Shown in pieces: positions 61,022 to 64,000 of a stretch of DNA of 64,000 bases. Both the position numbers and the translations under genes were made by a program. Below the pieces are notes generated by a model. It saw only the letters and a program-made list of their open reading frames with translations. It ran no database searches and was not told the DNA's origin. The stretch is from CAZDDB01 sp963843285. GTDB taxonomy: Bacteria > Acidobacteriota > HRBIN11 > JAKEFK01. Each line of letters opens with the position of its first letter. Position 1 is the first letter of the stretch. The stretch covers positions 434,001 through 498,000 of the forward strand of contig CAWJJO010000002.1 of assembly GCA_963843285.1 (NCBI GenBank). The letters are read 5' to 3'.

Positions 61022-62743
61022 CTACTCAATCTTAGTGACAATTTTCCCCAGTCCGCCAGTGGCCGAAGCAAAAAAATCTTCCCATCGCTGGCGAAGAAGA
61101 TCCGAATATTGAATCTCCTCGGGCGTTGCCGGATGATCGGTCTTTGTGATCAAAATAAATAAATGAGTGAATTCCTTTTGTGAGGCTGCAGAAGACGGTT
61201 TCCTTGCGCCGTTTGCTGCAATGATCTCATTGATTCTTACCGGCACCGCTGTTCCACTGAACTTTACATTTGCTTCCGGTTCAGAGCTTTCACTGAAATG
61301 AAAATTGGGAGAGAAATCCGAAGCTCCGGCCACGTAGAACGAATCCGGAACGCGATCCGGCGGAAGCAGTCCCATCAAATAAAGATCCAGCGGAGAATAC
61401 TTCCGAAACGGAGTCGAGGTAACAAACGATTTTCCGCTCTTTTGCAAAATGAAATTACCTTCGAGGAATGAACCGTCTGAATTTAAGAAAAAGTTCCAGT
61501 GACTATCATCGCGGCCGAGCAAGACGTCGCTCTTCTTTCCATCGAGTGGGTATTTGACATAGCTCAGCCAACGGTGGGCCACTTCGTGTGCGAGGATTGC
61601 AAGCAGGGAAGTATCTGTGTCCGGCAATGGACTTTGAAGATCATCAGGATATTGATGGATATTGCCCAGAAAGGTAATGTTTTGCAAGAGATTTTTGCTG
61701 CCGTATTGGGCATTATTTCTGAAGATCGCTTTTCCCTTTCCGGAAGGATCTCCGATTCCGCCCGTTGTGTTTCTCACATTCAAAGCAAACGCCTGCACAC
61801 CGGGGATCGGTGTGAGATCAAAATTGCTCAGCAGCGTGACAAAGTCGTACCGGTCCTTTTGACTCTGATAAACGGACTTCATCAATCGGGGAATATCAAT
61901 GCTTTCGTAATCATGGAAGTTTTCCAGAAATGACCGTCTGGGGCGATTGCCAAAAACACCGGCACTAAAATCCACGAACCGGACCGAATCTTTGTTTCCC
62001 GAAAGAAGTCCTGTGAACGCCTGAGTGGCGGTTATTTCTGTGGTGAAAACAAGAGTAATTCCACCATCCCGGTGCAACGCGATCTGGAATGTGTTTTGGC
62101 CATAATCAAAAATATTCTGATTGAAGAATTCTGGGACTTTCAGCCAGCTGATCACCACGCGATCGGTGGTCTGATTGACAAAGATCGTTCCGGTGGTTTC
62201 GGGATCGAGATCCGTAAAAAAGGCGGCAATCCTGGGAGGCCCTGATAGAAGAGTCTCCGCGTTCGGCGGATCCGTGTCCGGTTGCAGGAATGAAATACTT
62301 CCGTTGGAATTTACATAGCAGCGATCATAGGACTTCTTTCCAAAAGGAAACTGAAAGTTGCTGAAGACAAGTTCAACCGAGTCATCATCATTCAGGGCTA
62401 GCGTTTGATTTACCGTTCCGTCGAATGATTCGGGTCCAAGGGAGTAGGTATAACGGCCCTGGGTCGCAGGTTGGAAATGCACTTGCTGGCCCTTCAAATC
62501 AAACGAGTTCGAAACAATCAGCAGCTCGGGGTCTGCAGGGACGACCAGAATATTGCCCGATTGTTGGGCGGTTCCGGTTACCGGTCTTGCCGATTTGAGC
62601 GGCCTGGATGTCCGGGTTTGGAGGTCGACGAATTCCTGCGCAGCACGGGGCGAAACATGGCTTCTCTTCTTGAGTGGAGTGTAAGCTTCCGCCATACTTC
62701 CGACCAGAAGTACGACCAGCAGGGTCGAAAGGAAATGTTTCAT
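61022..62743 (-). CDS. Exported putative zinc metalloprotease (HExxH) with NIDO-like domain
   Basis: The 573-residue protein has a signal peptide (MKHFLSTLLVVLLVGSMAEA). The middle section (residues about 100-260; RCYVNSNGSISFL, AAFFTDLDPETTGTIFVNQT, NTFQIALHRDGGITLVF) resembles nidogen-like (NIDO) beta-folds. It is followed by a metalloprotease-like part with SLLAILAHEVAHRWLSYV (HEVAH) and GRDDSHWNFFLNSDGSFLEG, a possible third-ligand region. Substrate and activation are unknown. It lies directly upstream of the Omp85-like gene on the same strand (2-base gap); co-expression suggests envelope or secretion relations (inference). Confidence 0.78.
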   Translation of the reverse strand: MKHFLSTLLVVLLVGSMAEAYTPLKKRSHVSPRAAQEFVDLQTRTSRPLKSARPVTGTAQQSGNILVVPADPELLIVSNSFDLKGQQVHFQPATQGRYTYSLGPESFDGTVNQTLALNDDDSVELVFSNFQFPFGKKSYDRCYVNSNGSISFLQPDTDPPNAETLLSGPPRIAAFFTDLDPETTGTIFVNQTTDRVVISWLKVPEFFNQNIFDYGQNTFQIALHRDGGITLVFTTEITATQAFTGLLSGNKDSVRFVDFSAGVFGNRPRRSFLENFHDYESIDIPRLMKSVYQSQKDRYDFVTLLSNFDLTPIPGVQAFALNVRNTTGGIGDPSGKGKAIFRNNAQYGSKNLLQNITFLGNIHQYPDDLQSPLPDTDTSLLAILAHEVAHRWLSYVKYPLDGKKSDVLLGRDDSHWNFFLNSDGSFLEGNFILQKSGKSFVTSTPFRKYSPLDLYLMGLLPPDRVPDSFYVAGASDFSPNFHFSESSEPEANVKFSGTAVPVRINEIIAANGARKPSSAASQKEFTHLFILITKTDHPATPEEIQYSDLLRQRWEDFFASATGGLGKIVTKIE

Positions 62744-62809
62744 CTTAACCCTGCAATCTTATCCCAGATGCAGCCATCGTTCAACCGCGTAAGCCTTCAA
62801 CCGCACGAA

Positions 62810-62885
62810 TTGGAGTGGCGGGCCTCCGTGCCCGCAGGAAGTAAAATGGCACCGAATCGGCGGGCACGGAGGCCCGCCACTCCAA
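62810..62885. repeat. GC-rich palindromic intergenic repeat (GGAGTGGCGGGCC family)
   Basis: TTGGAGTGGCGGGCCTCCGT and its near-perfect inverse (GCACGGAGGCCCGCCACTCCAA) flank an AAGTAAAATGGCACCGAAT loop. This is the clearest copy of the family. It lies in the divergent gap between the metalloprotease and glycerophosphodiesterase genes. Confidence 0.82.
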
Positions 62886-62914
62886 AATGGCTGTGAATCT
62901 AGTACAATGCGGAG

Positions 62915-63817
62915 ATGAGTCTCAAGAAACTTGCACTGTTGCTTCTTTCCGGTGCCGGGTTGTATTCGGTGGCCAGTTCCTCGGCTGCTGCAGGAACCGA
63001 GCGAGAACGGAAGAAGATCTTTCGTACCAGAGAATTCTGGGTGATTGCCCACCGTGGCTTTTCAGGCCGCTATCCTGAAAATACCATGCTTGCCTTTGAG
63101 CAGGCAGCCGCTCTTCCAACCGGTGCAATTGAACTGGATGTCCATTCTACACGGGATGCAAAAATTATCGTGATTCACGATTCGACGTTGGATCGGACTA
63201 CCGATCGCAACGGTCGCGTTCTGGATTTTACGTGGGACGCGCTGAAGAAAGTGGATGCAGGTTTTCTTTTTGATCCGGATCAAACCGGAGAATTTCCGTT
63301 TCGCGGAAAAGGAGTCGGGATCCCTCTTCTGGAAGATGTCTTTCGCAAGTTTCCCGAAATGAAATTCATCATTGAAATCAAGCAGATCATGCCCGCAATT
63401 GAAGAGAGCGTTTACCGGCTGATCCGGAAATACAGAATGGAAAACAAAGTGATTGTGGCTTCAGAGCATGATGAGCCGCTCACCCGGTTTCGGAGCATAG
63501 ATTCTGTTGTGGCAACCAGTGTTTCCGCCGAAGAAGCGCAGGAGCTGCATCAGTCGTTTCGAATGAAGCTCACAAATTTCTATCAAACTCGTGGCGATGC
63601 TGTGCAGATTCCTGAAGCATATCAGGGGACACGAGTCGTTACTCCAGCTTTTGTTCGGGCGGTAAAACGCAAGGGTCTGGTTCTCCACATCTGGACTGTG
63701 AATGACATTGCTGATATGCAGCGGTTGATGTTATGGGGGGTAGATGGAATCATTACTGATTTCCCTGACCGCTTACTCGAAGTTGTAAAGGGAATTGAAC
63801 CGCAATCCTCCGGGTAA
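62915..63817 (+). CDS. ugpQ: Glycerophosphodiester phosphodiesterase
   Basis: The enzyme cleaves glycerophosphodiesters to glycerol-3-phosphate and alcohol. The 300 residues start with a hydrophobic segment (LALLLLSGAGLYSVASSS), so export or membrane anchoring is likely. The GDPD motifs follow: IAHRGFSGRYPENTMLAFEQ with catalytic His, TGAIELDVHST (metal Glu/Asp), VIHDSTLDRTTDRNG (second His) and a C-terminal VNDIADMQRLMLWGVDGIIT. It may act on lipid-derived or extracellular glycerophosphodiesters. Confidence 0.94.
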   Translation: MSLKKLALLLLSGAGLYSVASSSAAAGTERERKKIFRTREFWVIAHRGFSGRYPENTMLAFEQAAALPTGAIELDVHSTRDAKIIVIHDSTLDRTTDRNGRVLDFTWDALKKVDAGFLFDPDQTGEFPFRGKGVGIPLLEDVFRKFPEMKFIIEIKQIMPAIEESVYRLIRKYRMENKVIVASEHDEPLTRFRSIDSVVATSVSAEEAQELHQSFRMKLTNFYQTRGDAVQIPEAYQGTRVVTPAFVRAVKRKGLVLHIWTVNDIADMQRLMLWGVDGIITDFPDRLLEVVKGIEPQSSG

Positions 63818-63868
63818 TGGAGCGCAGGCCTCCGGCCTGCATTATGGGTCGCAGGCTTCCAGCCTGCA
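63818..63868. repeat. GGAGCGCAGGCCTCC palindromic repeat, copy 3
   Basis: The sequence is almost identical to 34407-34454: GCAGGCCTCCGGCCTGC, ATTATGGGTC, GCAGGCTTCCAGCCTGC. It begins directly after the stop codon of the preceding gene, like a terminator hairpin. Confidence 0.82.
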
Positions 63869-63883
63869 TGGTCGGAATTTACA

Positions 63884-64000
63884 ATGAACATTGTTGAACC
63901 CAAACTGGAATCGTATTTACGTCACATTACACCATCGCGTCACGAGGTGCTGCAGGAGATGGAGTTGCTTGCCGATCAGCGCGGATTCCCGATTGTCGGA
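63884..64000 (+). CDS. O-methyltransferase, N-terminal part (cut by window edge)
   Basis: 39 codons (MNIVEPKLESYLRHITPSRH, EVLQEMELLADQRGFPIVG) match the N-terminus of class I SAM-dependent O-methyltransferases (family 3, caffeoyl-CoA-type). The SAM-binding domain lies beyond base 64000. Confidence 0.75.
   Translation, partial: MNIVEPKLESYLRHITPSRHEVLQEMELLADQRGFPIVG

Overview
The window is a compact, mid-GC Gram-negative chromosome segment. Omp85, Lpp-type lipoprotein and multihaem cytochrome genes imply two membranes. The gene mix (DUF3300/DUF2950 pair, NapC/NirT cytochrome with a CX3CH site, NatB-CPBP fusion, many sulfatase-like and beta-helix proteins, and a kinase relic of the type common in Acidobacteriota) suggests an Acidobacteriota-like heterotroph. 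There is no rRNA gene, so this placement is an inference. I saw no tRNA, rRNA, CRISPR array or intact transposase.

Layout. 0-6.9 kb: eno (partial), lon, prepilin peptidase, a sialidase-fold lipoprotein, a fasciclin protein and exported MsrB. 7-17.5 kb: an AspT-type transporter, malic enzyme, a six-haem cytochrome, DUF2950/DUF3300 and ada, with gene remnants between them; one remnant is a chimera of the ada and cytochrome 3' ends. 17.6-28 kb: a broken secreted repeat protein, ftsEX, gatB, then a tight operon folK-pyrK-pyrD-rlpA-pyrF followed by plsC, ispA and a LURP-like gene. 28.3-36 kb: NatA and NatB-CPBP exporter, NnrU-like protein, yajQ, a long-chain prenyl synthase, beta-helix protein, mtgA and a nitroreductase. 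36-43.5 kb: an ArsR-regulated cluster ending in a 1052-residue fusion of an MCP signalling domain with a family-5 solute-binding protein, then PAS-GGDEF-EAL, a membrane protein and pta. 43.5-59.2 kb: a SAM methyltransferase, a secreted protein, and a large 2-oxoacid dehydrogenase cluster (three E1-alpha, two E1-beta, two E2, one E3) with lipB and a threonine dehydratase. 59.3-64 kb: Omp85-like barrel, HExxH secreted protein, glycerophosphodiesterase and the start of an O-methyltransferase.

How it works together. The 2-oxoacid dehydrogenases would turn branched-chain keto acids and pyruvate into acyl-CoA, with lipoylation by lipB, 2-oxobutanoate supplied by the dehydratase, and acetyl-CoA interconverted by pta. 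The pyrimidine genes, prenyl synthases and plsC supply nucleotides, isoprenoids and phospholipids.

Two themes cut across the window. First, intergenic palindromic repeats of at least five families sit in most gaps between operons and in places run into coding sequence. Second, several otherwise intact genes (ftsX, the second E1-beta, a sulfatase-like gene, the Omp85 gene and a repeat protein) carry one-base shifts next to short G/C runs, which looks more like sequencing indels than decay. The strongest candidate for an undescribed system is the ArsR / YvlD-like / MCP-SBP cluster at 36.1-40.0 kb.
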